From contig JAKCOZ010000001.1 of assembly GCA_022605955.1 (NCBI GenBank), positions 23,552,146 through 23,616,145 on the forward strand: a DNA stretch of 64,000 nt, in the 5' to 3' direction. Below, piece after piece: positions 36,500 through 48,729 of this stretch. The stretch's first letter is position 1. Every line of letters starts with the position of its first letter. A model generated the notes under the pieces. That model was given only the letters and a program-made list of their open reading frames with translations. It had not been told where the DNA came from and did not search any database. The stretch is from Rallus limicola. Lineage: Eukaryota; Chordata; Aves; Gruiformes; Rallidae. A program made the position numbers and the translations under genes.

Positions 36500-36667
36500 G
36501 AGAGAGACACGGGGCGCGGGAGGAGCGGGGCGTGAGGCGGCGTTCGGCGAGCCCGTCCGTGGGGAAGCGAAGGGACGCGCTGCGGCGGCAGCAGCAGCCG
36601 CTGCTCACCGGGGACGCCCGCGGCTCGCCCCTCTTAGCTGCGGGAGAAGAGCCTTTCGCCGCTCGAA
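36500..36667 (+). other. PTN: Predicted PTN exon 1 (5' untranslated)
   Basis: This exon of about 168 bases is inferred from the TATA box (start near 36500) and the donor gctcgaa|gtaagt at 36667/36668. It contains no ATG, as expected of a non-coding first exon, and carries a short (CAG)n patch with a GCAGC...GCTGC hairpin potential. Pleiotrophin is a small secreted heparin-binding growth factor whose first exon is untranslated and lies far from the coding exons; no coding exon of the family was recognised in the remaining 27 kb. The identity comes from synteny: PTN follows DGKI on the same strand in vertebrates. A midkine (MDK) or unrelated transcript cannot be excluded from sequence alone. 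Confidence 0.65.
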
Positions 36668-37896
36668 GTAAGTCCGCGGGAGCGGCGGGGATCCTGGGGT
36701 TCGCCCGAGGGCTCCGGAGGAGGGTGGGAAGCGCTTCTCCCCGTCCTGCCCCGGCTCCGGCGGGACATGCCCAGTGGGGGTCCGCAGTCCCGGCCCTGCA
36801 TCGTCTCCTCTCGAAGAATCCCGGACCCACCCGCCCCAAGGACAGGCGGGGGCCGAGGTCCGGGGGTTCCCGGGAGCAGGAACAGGATAGCGGGGCGCTG
36901 CGCTGCCCGCCGCGCTGTGCCGTGGTGCGGGGTGCCGCCGCCGCCTTCGGCCGCTTGACAGCTCGGGGTGACGGCGGCGGGTCGGTGGATGGGAGCGTTA
37001 AAAAGCCAGGGCAGGGTGAGAAGGAGCGAGGTGGCGGTGGGGGACGTGACCCAGCGGGGAAGGGAGGCAGCGATGCTCTGTCTGATCCCTTTCGGGAGGA
37101 CAAAAGGGCAGCGGAGTGACCCCAGAGCGGCAAACCCCCCGCAGGTCCCAGCTGCCCTGTGCCAGGAACGTCCCGGCTGAGACTCGGGATAATGAGGTTA
37201 CATTGTACCCTCACTTGAACTGGAATTTTTCTTGGGACTTTGCCTTCTTATCCCTAATTTACTTTTAGTGAAACAGCTGAATCTAGCAAGTGCCGATAAA
37301 TATATTTAAAACTGTTGTTCTTAGTTTCTGTCTTATGTTTCCTCTGGAGGGATGGGTCAGGAGAAAATCCGAATTAACAACGGTGAAAACAGTTTCTTCC
37401 TGTTGAACATATGCATTATTCTGCAAATGTGTTACAGTCTCCAACACTGGTGCTCCTAACTCCTTACCTTCCTTCATCCTTGCCTTTTTTTCGAAGTAGA
37501 GCTTTTTATAGGGGAAAGGTAGTCTTCAGTCTTCCAGCTCTCATCTGCTCCTTTTACATGTCCCAGTTGGCTGTCGCACAACTCTCTCTTCCACACGGCA
37601 AGTGATTTGCCTTGGCTGTGAATGTCTACTGTGCATGAGCTTAGTGATACGCTCTGAAGCTGGATTCTAGGATGTAAACCCTAGAGACCAGTTGGTTCTT
37701 TGCAGCATCGTGCAAATGTTTGTGTCTTGCGTTAAGTCCTTCTCTGTGGGATAACCCTGCCGCTATGGATAGTAGTAGGTGTTTTAACTAGATCCTATTT
37801 ACTCTAATTGACTTGTATTACAGTGGAAGGGCTCTACCCGTGCCTTATCAACTCTTGAAGTCTCTGCCTTTTCCTTGTTTTCCATTTAGACTTTGA

Positions 37897-37925
37897 TTTT
37901 TTTTTTTTTTAAATTTTTTTTTTTT
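37897..37925. repeat. Poly(T) tract interrupted by AAA
   Basis: About 14 T, then AAA, then about 12 T, in the 5' part of the predicted PTN intron 1. No retroelement body is recognisable next to it. Confidence 0.85.
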
Positions 37926-40900
37926 GAGCTCTTAGCAAAGTTTAACTTTTGGAGCAAAACAGACTGAGTGTGTAACTGCTTGTGTTAGGGTGAAGGAGGA
38001 AAGAGATGGAGAGAAAGAAGGGAAGCTCCTGGGAAAAGTTTTTATAAAGAAATACTTGTCTTTTGCTTTTTCTGGGCAGTGTGGTTGAGTTGATTTACAA
38101 AGCACAATTTATGTTTTTTTTTTTCTGTGTATTTCTGTTTCTTCCCTGTAAAGAAATAAGAAAAAGAAAAGAAAATGGAGAGAAATGGTCTAAAAGGAAA
38201 ACGGAACCTGTGTATTTGTAACAAAATTCCTTAATTTGCTGTAGTAAGGAAAATTTGGAAGTGAATGGAGAGGGTCCTTTATTGGAGAGGACAAACAAAA
38301 AAAAGCAGCGACAAAAAAGCCCCTGCTGCATAATTTAGTGACTCTTCCTAAAGAGAAGCAAGGCAGGGGTTTAATATGCTCCTGTCTCCAGGGGAAGTTA
38401 AGCTCTTTAGTGATTTATTACTTATGAAGCTTTGGATGAAACTGAAGGACAGAAACTTACTGGTTTTAGCATGCTCCAGAGCAAGCTCTTGAGTGGGAAA
38501 AAGAGAAGCCAGCAATGAATCATTCTTTTACAAATGGTAAATCTTTGTTTACAGTGTAGAAGTGGCTTAAGAAAGACTTTTTGCAATTATCCAGATGTCT
38601 GTCACCAGTTACTTGAGATGCTGTCTGTGGCAGAAACATCCTTGCCAGCAGGTTGGTCTTACTATAGTATTACAAAACACAGCGCTGCTGTCCCAGTACC
38701 ATATGCCTGTATTCCTCTATGACCATGCTAACACTGAAGATGTTTCAGCAGCTTATTTTATTCCTGAGATGGGTGATTTGTGTAGATTCATCTTTCCTTC
38801 GCTAATGTGACTATTATGACTTAGCTGACTTCCAGCAGTCACAACTCCAGCAACGTACTCCCCTGCCATACCCAATGTTTCTTCTTGATCATTCTGGGAA
38901 TGATTGTTCCAAAGTCCTCAGATAATGATCAAAACCAGTCTTTACAGGAGCTCTGAAAATGCACTCATTTAACTCATGCTTTATTTTATTTTAGTGTCTT
39001 TTTGCATCAGGGAAGATTTGATTTATCAAGTGTAACAAGAGTTTTAGTGTAACACTGGGGCATTAGGCATGGAGCTGGAGTTGCTCACAAAACTTCCTGC
39101 TCTGTTCAGGCCCCCTCATTACCTACATGCCCAACCGTGGTATTTTTCTGTGGGAACTGGTCTTTAACAATGTATGCTTTGCTTCGATATTTACAACCTC
39201 TTGCTGATCAGTCTATCAAAAGCATTTTCATTTAGAGGATTCATTTCAGGACTTTAATTGAGGAAATCTCTTTGTTTCAAGCCTCTATAATAAACCATTC
39301 AAAATGCTGTCTTTGAACGAACTAGGTCACTGTAACACGCGGACACACAGAGTGATTCTCATCTACTTAGGGTAGCCTGCATTCGGTCGACCCATATCCC
39401 TGGTGAGCTTGTCCCTGATTTATCCTTCTTGGACTGGCTTGTTCACAGGGAGCTTATGCTGAAAATTCACTGCTGGAGGTCATTCTCCATTCTTGGCATC
39501 TCTGGCAGCCTTAAGCTTAAATTGCAGCCTCATTTTCTATCCAATCAATACCACTCTTATGTTGCTGAGTTTCCATGGTGCCCCCAATCTTCTGTCTACA
39601 TATTGATGTCTGACAGCAGGAATAGCATTCTGTGTCGCTATATATACTTACTAAACCTGTCAAAACTATTTAGGATCTGTCGCACTAATTTATATCCATA
39701 TCCTGATATTATTTGTATCTGTTGAGCTTTGACTGATGGAACTCACTGCACTAAGGAATCAGCCCCAACAATGCACTCCAGGGATGGTTCGAGGGATGGA
39801 CGTCTTGAGAAAGGGAAAAAGACTCTCTTCTAGAGTAGCTGGGGTAGTCTAGAATCCTTTGAGCACAATAGAGTCATTTTGAAAACATCCAAGTCTCAAT
39901 GGCTCCAAGTTAATGCTTTGGAAATCATTCTCCATTGTGCTGCTCTGAATGCATAGAGGGTCCTCTCTGGTGGAGCTGCTGCAGAGGAAAATTGAAAAGT
40001 GGGCATTGTCGAGTGCTCAATGTGCATTTGAGGGAAGCTGGGGGAAATTTGAGTCAGTTGTCTCACATCAAGTTTCATCAGCAGAAGCACTGTGGAAAAA
40101 TGAAATTAAAGGAGTGAGCAGTGCCTTCTGTAACAGGGATGTTTACTGCAATGACCCACAGTAGTTGCTTTAGAAGTGGTATTGCGGTGGCACAGTGGAT
40201 TGACACAGTAGCAAGTAAAGACAGTGGAAATGGCATATCTTCCGTGTGTTGCTAACTTTCAAGGAATTGATACCTGTTATCTGTGCCCACAGTAATAGGC
40301 ACTAAATAAAGACCAGTAGAGTTTATTTCTTTAAAATTTAAATATACTTTGCAAACTATCAATCTTGTATGAAGCAGAGGTGGTGGTCTGCTGGAGAAAC
40401 TTTAATCTCACTATCTTTAACATGACTTGATCCACCCCATGAAACAAGGATTGGCAGTCAGTATGAAATTTGCTGGTTAAAATTGCTCATTCGCGAGTTG
40501 CCAGAAGAAGTGAATTTGTGATGCAAAGTTCATTAATACTTTTCAGACCCTCTTCAGGCTCCTATAGTCTTTTCACTAGTGAAAAGTCAGGACATTTGAA
40601 ACTTAACAGGCCCTGTTGCAGGTGGTGTTTGACATAGTGGTATTAAAGTAATTCAGTTTGTAATATATTTTCAGCAGTGCATTATCTTATCCTGGTAGAA
40701 AGGGTCAGTGGGACTTTTCCAAACTAGATGCTCTCTTGGCCCATACGTCTTGCCTTATTTTAAGTCCAAGGAATAGACTCACTGAACCATTTAAAATATC
40801 TGTCTCTACCTCCTACAGTGGCACCATGATGATTTTTTTAAGCTTTTCTCATTTCCTTGCATGTGTGGGAGTGACTTTCTAAAAACTGTAGTCATCTTGC

Positions 40901-42378
40901 AGGCTGCTTTTTAATGTCTTTCAGACCAAAGGTTGAGAGAACACAGCTGTAGGCAGTTTCATGGGAGATGAGAGGGGGAAATGTGAATATAATAAAGAGC
41001 TAAATATATTACTGATGTAGCCAGGTGATTTCCACTACCTCCGTCCCTATGCTCCATAAAAGCCTCTGCTCTTCCTTGCCTTCTCTGAGTAGCAGATTCT
41101 GGTTTCAGTGTGGATAACCTCTGGGCTTGAGGAGCAGAGATGAATATGTCTGAGACAAAGTCCAGTTTCATTAATGAAAATTTTTTTAAAAATGTATTAA
41201 TATGTTAATTTGGGCCCTAGGAGCATGTTGCTTGGCAAGTGCCATTGATTGCATGGCAACTGCAACAGAGGGGTAAAGACTTCCAGAGCAGAACATTAGA
41301 GGAGTTGCGGATTTTCTGATAAAAATAGTCTCTGAAAATAACTAGTGCTTGGGGCTCCAGTCCACTGCCATTTAGTAAACTACAAAGTTCAATTTTAAAA
41401 TGGGCCTTTCTCTTCTGAAGGCCTGCCAGCACTATTTCAGAGCTCATTAAGGTTTCACGAGACCGTTATAAAAATCTTCCTTCCTCGTTAGTTTCTGCAG
41501 AGTTCCAGTGTAGCTTGGACCTTGTAAGCATCCCTTATTTAGTTGTAGATGATGCCATCATCAACTGCCTGTGGGGAGGGAAGAGAAAGCGAAGAAATTC
41601 TTTAATATCTCAGTCCAAATGCTTATTTTGGCACTGGTCCACAGATAGCTAACAGCGTAAATGAAATTGAATTTTCGCTGTCTTCAAACAGTATTTTTGG
41701 AGCAACTCATTGTCTGTGCTAGTTCTCCTCCCACGGGTAAAACCAGACAGAATGACTGGGAGGGAAGAGGATGCCGGTTGGGCCTTTCTTTCCTTCAGCA
41801 AGCCTCTCTTGACACACCTGGGCTGATGCTCTGTTGTCTTAGTGGGGCTGGTCCAGCTGGCAGTAGAGATGGGCACAGTGCTGGGAATGCTGGCAATGAG
41901 GTTGAGGCAGCTGGTTTCTCAGACTCAAGTGAGAAGTTGGTCCTGATCTTCTGAGCTCGTTGAGGAAGATGATAGACCTCGCTGCTGTTGTCTTCACTGT
42001 TTGACTTTGCTACCTGCATCTGCCTGTTGCCTTAGGCTGTCCCCAAGGATTAGAGAGGTAAAAAACCCCCAGGTAATATTGCTCTACGGGTACAAAAGAC
42101 AGGAGGAGTTCCCTGTATATTGACACAAGCAGAAATATACAGATATCCCTGGAATTCAAAATGTCCCTGTCTGATTGCAAGAAATTAAAATGACTGGAGT
42201 GGCTTCTCAAATTTGGTTCCAGTGGCTATCAGGCACAAAACCTGTTTTGTTTGTTTTTTCTTGTGTTTTGTTTCTCAGAGCCATGCAAACAATGGCGTTA
42301 GTTTCATAACCGACTAAAGATGATCTGACTCTTGCATTTAAGGCTTCCTTGTTTCGACTGGATCACTACTACAACAGA

Positions 42379-42415
42379 TTTATTTATGTATTTATTTAAT
42401 TAAATTTTTTTTTAA
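42379..42415. repeat. AT-rich low-complexity stretch
   Basis: Repeats of the type ttta/tttatt (tttatttatgtatttattt) run into aattaaa and a T9 tract. It is a simple sequence within the predicted intron. Confidence 0.7.
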
Positions 42416-43860
42416 GCTATACTTCTCACACATCATGTATCTTGAAGTGCAAAAGAGCCTTACTAGTGCAGTGCAAATGTATGCGCCCATCTGTACGCGG
42501 CAACAGAAGGCTCACAGTCTGGAGCATTTATGTCTCTGTGACAGAAGCATCCAAAATGTGCTTAATACTGTGTGTAGGTAGTTCTCATATCAAAAACTTT
42601 GTATTTAAAAATAACTGTTTTACAGGTGTGTTGTCTTTTTTCTTTTTTTTACAGGTTTACAGCACACAAGCAACAGTGGGAAGAGTGACACTGGCTCAAA
42701 ATGCCCATTTTAGCATTTCTGTGATGCTCTTCTAGGCCTTTTGTTAGATGGCAATGGATGGATCTCTTGAAGTTTTACTGTCTTTGAAAGTGATACAGGA
42801 AGGGCCTTTGAAATAGCCTTGGTAGAATGATGGCATGTCCAAGATGGTCCTGTCTCTACAAGGTCACAGTTTGCTTTTGGACAATTGAACTTCTTCCATT
42901 TCCATACTGACATCTTTTTCAGCTGACTAAGAAATCATATTCTTGCTGTCAAACAGAGATTAATATTAAACCAGGCACACATCCTCGAGCCATTATTCAG
43001 GCAAAATTCTGTAAGAGCTTCATCAGAATAAGGGCTGTAAAATTCAGCCTAGTATTTACAAAGGGTGCCCACTCCTTTGTTTTGGTGACAGATTCTCCAA
43101 AATAAGACACAGATGAGTTATAATGCTGGTAAATGGTTGTGACTCTCCTTGCACTTCTTGCAGCAGAAGTTCATTACTTTCAGTGAAAGTGCCTTTGGTT
43201 TGAAGCACCTTTTAGCAAATTAAAGATAAATCAAGAGATTTTTTTGATATTCTGCCTTAATTCTAGTAGGAAAACACTTTTTTCCTTTAATCTGAACAAT
43301 AAAAATTAAGTGTTCAAAAGTAGCCTCCCCACTATTTTAAACATAAATAGTTTGATCTACTTGTTTTACCTAGGGTGGTTTCTTCTGGAAACCCAGTCTT
43401 CTATGGTAGGAGCTTAGCTTTCTTTTTGGTGCTGATGAAAGGCCCCTGAGATGCTCTGATTGCTTCCCGATAGCTCATGCCACCTGACTGCATGGTTGTT
43501 TGCTTGGATTGGTGCCTTCCCAGAGGTCACAAAGATGTTTTTGTTTGCGCAAGTCACTTGCTTTTATTAGAAGCCTGCCTGGGTGAAGCTGATATGCAGT
43601 AGGGACCGAGGAAAGGGAAAAAAAAATAATCTGCTAGCTTTCCCTCTAAGGCCAACAGATAGGATTTTCATCAGTCTTCCAAAAACACCAGGAGCTTTGA
43701 TTCAGGAACTTCATGTCATCCCACTTATTAAATCCTCACTTTTCGTAAGCTGTCCCTTCAACCCGTGTTTCTTCTCTGATTTGTGTCTTGTCAGATGCTT
43801 TTGCTAATCTCTGTAGTTGATGTTTGCTTAAGTGATTACTTGGCAGAAGCGTGTGAGCTG

Positions 43861-43875
43861 GTGTGTGTGTGTGTG
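43861..43875. repeat. Short (GT)n repeat
   Basis: Seven to eight uninterrupted GT dinucleotides in the predicted PTN intron. Confidence 0.85.
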
Positions 43876-46320
43876 ATTGCCGTTGGCATGGCAGTTAGTA
43901 TGATACGGCATTAGCATACTTGCTCTGTGCTGCAGGCCTCCTCCTCTTCAAGGCATAGTTATACAGCATGGGAAAAAAACCCCAACAGCAGAAAGGCACG
44001 GGGGAGGAAGCTATGGTATGGTGATCTTCTGGGCAGTTTGACCAAAGACACAGAGTCCGGAGTAGCCTAAAGGCTGCTCTTGTTTTCCTCCCATTACTGA
44101 TCATAAATAGATCATCCACTAGCAGAGGACTTTATAAATTGCTGCAGGGATTATGGGCTGTCTAAATAGGGATATTTGCGTTGAATCTAGTTGCCAGGAA
44201 TTTCCCTGCACTTGCAAAATGGTGTGGGAACCGCGTTTATGAGGTGATAAAGAAGAAAAGGCAAGCTCCACGCCTTTGGTGTTTCTTAGCTCAAGAACCT
44301 GTCTTCAAATGAGACATGGAGTTTAAGTTGCGTTTAGGGCTCATTAATGTTGAGTGGCCTTGTAGGTGTACATGTTTTAAGAGATACCAGTCTCTTCCCT
44401 CAGCTGCTTGTAAGTTGAACTATAGTCTTTGCAGATCTCATGTACTGGAACAGTGTTACGGGCTACGAGTTACCTCACTGAGAACAGTGCGATTTAATTA
44501 GACAATGTAAATATAAAACTATATATGAAACTTTTGCTTGATCAGGGCCTTTATTTTAAACAGAGTTAGCTGAAGTAAAACTCTCCAATGATACAACAGG
44601 CATTCAGGTGCATGCCCTTTATGAGTGGGTGGGGATGAAATCTCTTATGACAAGTTTTAGAGCTCTACATTTGGCCCCTTTGGTAGCTTCACTTGATAGC
44701 TTTCTGGACTTCTGTTTAAGCATGAGCTTTTTGGTAAAATTTAAACTATAGGAGAGCTGTTTTTCTCTTCCACTTTATGATGTCCTCTTCTTCTGTTCAC
44801 CCATGTTAATAACTATACCTTTCCAAGGCACAGTGTGGGCTGGGCATCACCCTGTGCCAAAACCTATCCTGTTACAACTGCCTGGTGTTGTGAAGGTCCT
44901 GACTTGATCCTGATGAGAGGCAAAGGCTGCAGTCTTTGTGCTGTTATTAGCCCTATTTTTTACCTCTGAAAGGAGAAAACTTCTGAGTTTAACATCTGAA
45001 ATAGTTTTGTAAAGATGACTGGAATCAAGACTGTAGGAAACATTTTCTCTCCCTGTCCCTAACTGACTGCAAAATTGGTCATGTTTTCATGATGAAAAAA
45101 ATTTGAAGCTCAAAAAGGGATAGGAATAGGAGAAAAGGCAAGCAATCTCCCTGTTGCTCCTCATAATTTAGATCTGTATGTTATTTTGAAGCTGCTTTCA
45201 AAAACATTTATAGATCCTTTTAGCATTTTGAACTGAGATGGTATTTACAAACACCTCTTCTTATTTAGTAACATGATGTAAACCACACTCCTGGCCTTTC
45301 TCTGGCTACTTCTTTGTTCCTATGTACAGCAAATCTGTGCTAGTTTTCACAAACTCTAACCCTAAGAGAGCCCTTGAGAATGGTTGGAGTTTGAATACTT
45401 TCTGTACAAGGCAAGAACAGAAAACCAAGCACATACTTTGTTCATTTAATTGCTGTGTACTGTAGTTTAGTTTGAATCATTTATGACTGTATCTACAGGG
45501 AAGTAGTCCTTTAACTAAGAATCCATCGTTTCTTTTGCTAACCACAGCTGTAGGTTGAGTGGATATGGAGGGTGTGTGTTTTTACATGGAGGGGGAGAAA
45601 GATGTGTAGACAATTTGCCCCAACGTTGTGGCTGACGTGTATGTCAGTAGACTCTGTATGGAGAAACTTTCCATACTGTAGGGATGTATAGCAAAAATGT
45701 GTTATCTAACTTTAGACTTTCCAATTGTGCAACACTTACTATAAATGCCAAGTTCACATCTTTCTGTATTGGCAGTTTCAGTATGTGCAATATGGCTCTA
45801 CTTCTATTTGGGATTTTACCAACAGATTTCTGAACTAATTGTAGGTGGGAATTTCTCGTGTTGTTTAAGTTGGAAATTCTGAAACAAACCAAAATCCCAG
45901 AGTAGAAGAAGGCTATGATGTGTGAATTATGTGTCTAAGTCAAGTAAAATTGAGGTTGATATACTTTACATCAGGCATACTGAAATGGAAATTCTTGAGT
46001 TACTGAATCTAAGAATTCTCTTCCAGGTCAGTGAAATTCTAGTGTGTATCTGAACACTTGCAGCATTTAATGGGTGTTGAGGGAATGGAAACAAGAATTT
46101 GAGTCAATATAGGAGATAGATACATTAGCTACAGTACGCTCCTCATGATGCCTTATGATGTCCAGCTGATGCTATTGATTATGACATTTTGATGATCATG
46201 GCATCTCACAAAAAGAATGGTATAGTATACAGGAATGTGGAATGGAGACCATTTTCTTAAATTTATCCTGTCCTGATCAGGTTAAATTTTTATCAAAGTA
46301 TACCTTTGGAAATTAGAAAA

Positions 46321-46470
46321 TGATATATGTACAATTCTAATTATTACAATTATATGCACAATTGTAAACATTGGTAAGCAATTGGTAAATTGTACATTAT
46401 TACAAAATTTTTTACAAAATATTGTAAACCATTTTAGTAATTTATAATTGTTATTTACAATAAGTATACA
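46321..46470. repeat. AT-rich self-similar block
   Basis: Variants of the words attgtaaac, acaattgta, attacaa and ttacaata recur, partly in inverted orientation, over about 150 bases immediately upstream of an antisense CR1. It is probably decayed simple sequence or the remnant of an unrecognised AT-rich element. Confidence 0.5.
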
Positions 46471-46584
46471 AACAGAATTTTTATTCCATTTTTTTCCAAA
46501 GACTCGTGAATGTCTTTTCAGTTGTTCCACACGACGTTGCGTTTGGGACCTTTTTTCCTTCAATTTTTCTCTTCCCTGAATACT

Positions 46585-47290
46585 CATAGAATCACAGACT
46601 GGTTTGGGTTGGAAGGAACCTCAAAGATCATCTAGTTCAAACCCCCTGACATGGGCAGGGACACCCTCCACTAGACCAGGTTGCCCAAAGCCCCATCCAA
46701 CCTGGCCTTGAACACTGCCAGGGAGGGGGCAGCCACAGCTTCTCTGGGCAGCCTGTGTCAGGGCCTCACCGCCTTTACAGTGAACAATTTTTTTCCTAAT
46801 GTCTAATCTGAATCTCCCCTGTCTTTGTTTAAAACCATTACTCCTTTGTCCTATCTCTATAATCCCTGATAAACAGTCCCTCTCCAGCTTTCCTGTAGGC
46901 CCCTTTAGGTACTGGAAGGCTGCAATAAAGGTCTCCCCAGAGCCTTCTCTTCTCTAGACTGAACCAGCCCAACTACCTCAGCCTGTCCTCATAGAAGAGG
47001 TGCTCCATCCCTCTGAACATCTTCGTGCTCTCCTCTGGACTCACTCCAACAGGTCCATGTCCACCTTATGTAGGAAACCCCAGCGCTGGACATATTACTC
47101 CAGGTCAGGTCTCACAAGAGCAGAATGGAGGGCAGAATCATCTTGCTTGATCTGCTGGTCACGTTGGTTTTGATGCAGCCCCAGGCACAGCTGGCTTTCT
47201 GGGCTGCAAGTGTACATTGCTGGGGTCATGTTGAAGTTCTTCTTAAGCAACGCCCTCAAATCCTTCTTCTCAGTGCTGATCTCAGAGCTT
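46585..47290 (-). mobile_element. CR1 LINE, about 0.7 kb, - orientation, 5'-truncated
   Basis: It starts at catagaatcacagact, the reverse complement of the CR1 3' terminus. It runs through the same antisense blocks as the 25868-26920 copy: a gggttggaaggaacc segment, a ggccttgaacactgccag segment, an aatccctgataaacagtccc segment and a cttttgatgcagcccc-like segment. Homology fades near 47290. It shares several subfamily-specific words with the longer copy. No intact coding remains. Confidence 0.95.
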
Positions 47291-48714
47291 TCATTGCAAA
47301 AGACATTTTGGCATTTGTTGGTGTTGAGTAGGCCCTTAGCCTAGAAAAAATATATTTTTCACTGTCTGATGCAGCATGTGATTTGCATGAAATGAAAGGG
47401 ATATTTTAAAAAAAAAATCATTTATGTCTGTCTTTAGTTCACCCAAGTGTTAATAAAAAAAAAGTATACTAGGCTTAAACACTTTCTGGAGTAGCAGAAC
47501 TTCCAAGCTGCAGCATCTGATCTCAGGTGAACTGCCTTTTATTGTGCAGCCTCACCTACTTTTCTAGTCTCTTTGCACAGATTACTCTCTGGTCCCAGTT
47601 TGGGTCTGCAAAGCTGAACCACTGAAGGCTGCCACTGCTTCTATAGCAGAAGCTGCGTCAGGCTATAAAATAGGTCTGGATTTTTCTGAAGAATCAGATC
47701 ACATGCTGTGACCAGCAGTCCCAATCTGATTGCATAAGCTATGGAAGTAAAATGGAAGAGCTTGTGTCAAGTTCTTTAAAACAAAGATTATGTGGACTTC
47801 TTGAAACTCTTTGCAAGTATCCTTCATCTTCATTAGCTTTAAATATGCATAGATCTGAAATAGATTTCTCTCCTCTCCCCCTCAAACACATAAACCACAC
47901 CCAAGCTGTGTTGGTTTTGAAGATGTGTTTCCATACCTCTGAATTGCTGAAAGTTCCTCAGTGTTAATTGTGAATTCTTGTGTCTCCAGTGTCCTTATTT
48001 TTATAACCACCAACTTATCTTTGCTTTAGTAGGTCACCCTTCATAAATATTACACATTCTCTCAAGTTTCTTGTTTTCAGTGGCCTTTTATAGCCCCATG
48101 CCATGCTCTAAATCTGCAAAAATATTTCAGCTTGTTTATGTCTGAGTGTGCTCCTAATTCATGCCCTTAATTCAGTGAGCACATTTAGATGAAATTTAAC
48201 CTGGCATTCTATAATTGCATTAGAATTTCTCTAGCCAAACTTTTTTCATATTACAGTTAAAAAATTTATCTGATATCAATTTTATCTGATATTGGTGTTG
48301 TCCAGTTGCTGTGTAGGTGTAAGGGCAAGAGCCTCTGTTCTGTTGACCAATACCATGTTCTGCAGGCAGCACATTTTTTAACCTTGTTTTTCATTCTTTC
48401 AGAAATGTCATAAATGCACTTGACAGCATTGATCCTAGGCTGAACTTTGGGTGCTCTAACCCCCTGCTTCCTTACGAAGAACTGATTTTTGTTCTTACCC
48501 AGGCACCCGGGCATTCTCAGTTCCTTGACTAATGTTTAAAGAATAACAGGACCTTACCTCTTATCCCAAGATTACCAAACTCTCCTAATAGCCTTTTTCA
48601 AAGGCTTTGAAAATCCAAACAATTTATATCTAATGAAAAATAACAAGGATAAGTTTGTAAAGGCTGGCTTCTTATAGATTAGCAAGGACTGGTGTATCTT
48701 TGTGAAAAAAGTGC

Positions 48715-48729
48715 TTTTTTTTTTTTTTT
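48715..48729. repeat. Poly(T) run
   Basis: Fifteen uninterrupted T on the + strand in the predicted intron, without an attached retroelement. Confidence 0.85.

Larger units (their letters stand above)
35733..37190. promoter_or_regulatory. PTN: CpG island over the predicted PTN promoter
   Basis: From about 35733 to 37190 the sequence becomes GC-rich with frequent CpG, in sharp contrast to the CpG-depleted DNA on both sides. It holds the TATA box, predicted exon 1 and a strong splice donor, so it marks a true promoter rather than a repeat. Long open frames on both strands here (up to 254 codons, minus strand 36450-37214) follow from the lack of AT-rich stop codons and are not genes. Assignment to PTN rests on gene order next to DGKI, not on coding sequence. 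Confidence 0.85.

Noticed and set aside
36450..37214. 254-codon open frame on the minus strand and overlapping 195-codon frame on the plus strand
   Set aside because: Both lie in the CpG island, where stop codons are rare by composition. They cross the TATA box and exon/intron boundary, are Arg/Pro/Gly/Ala-rich and show no domain.
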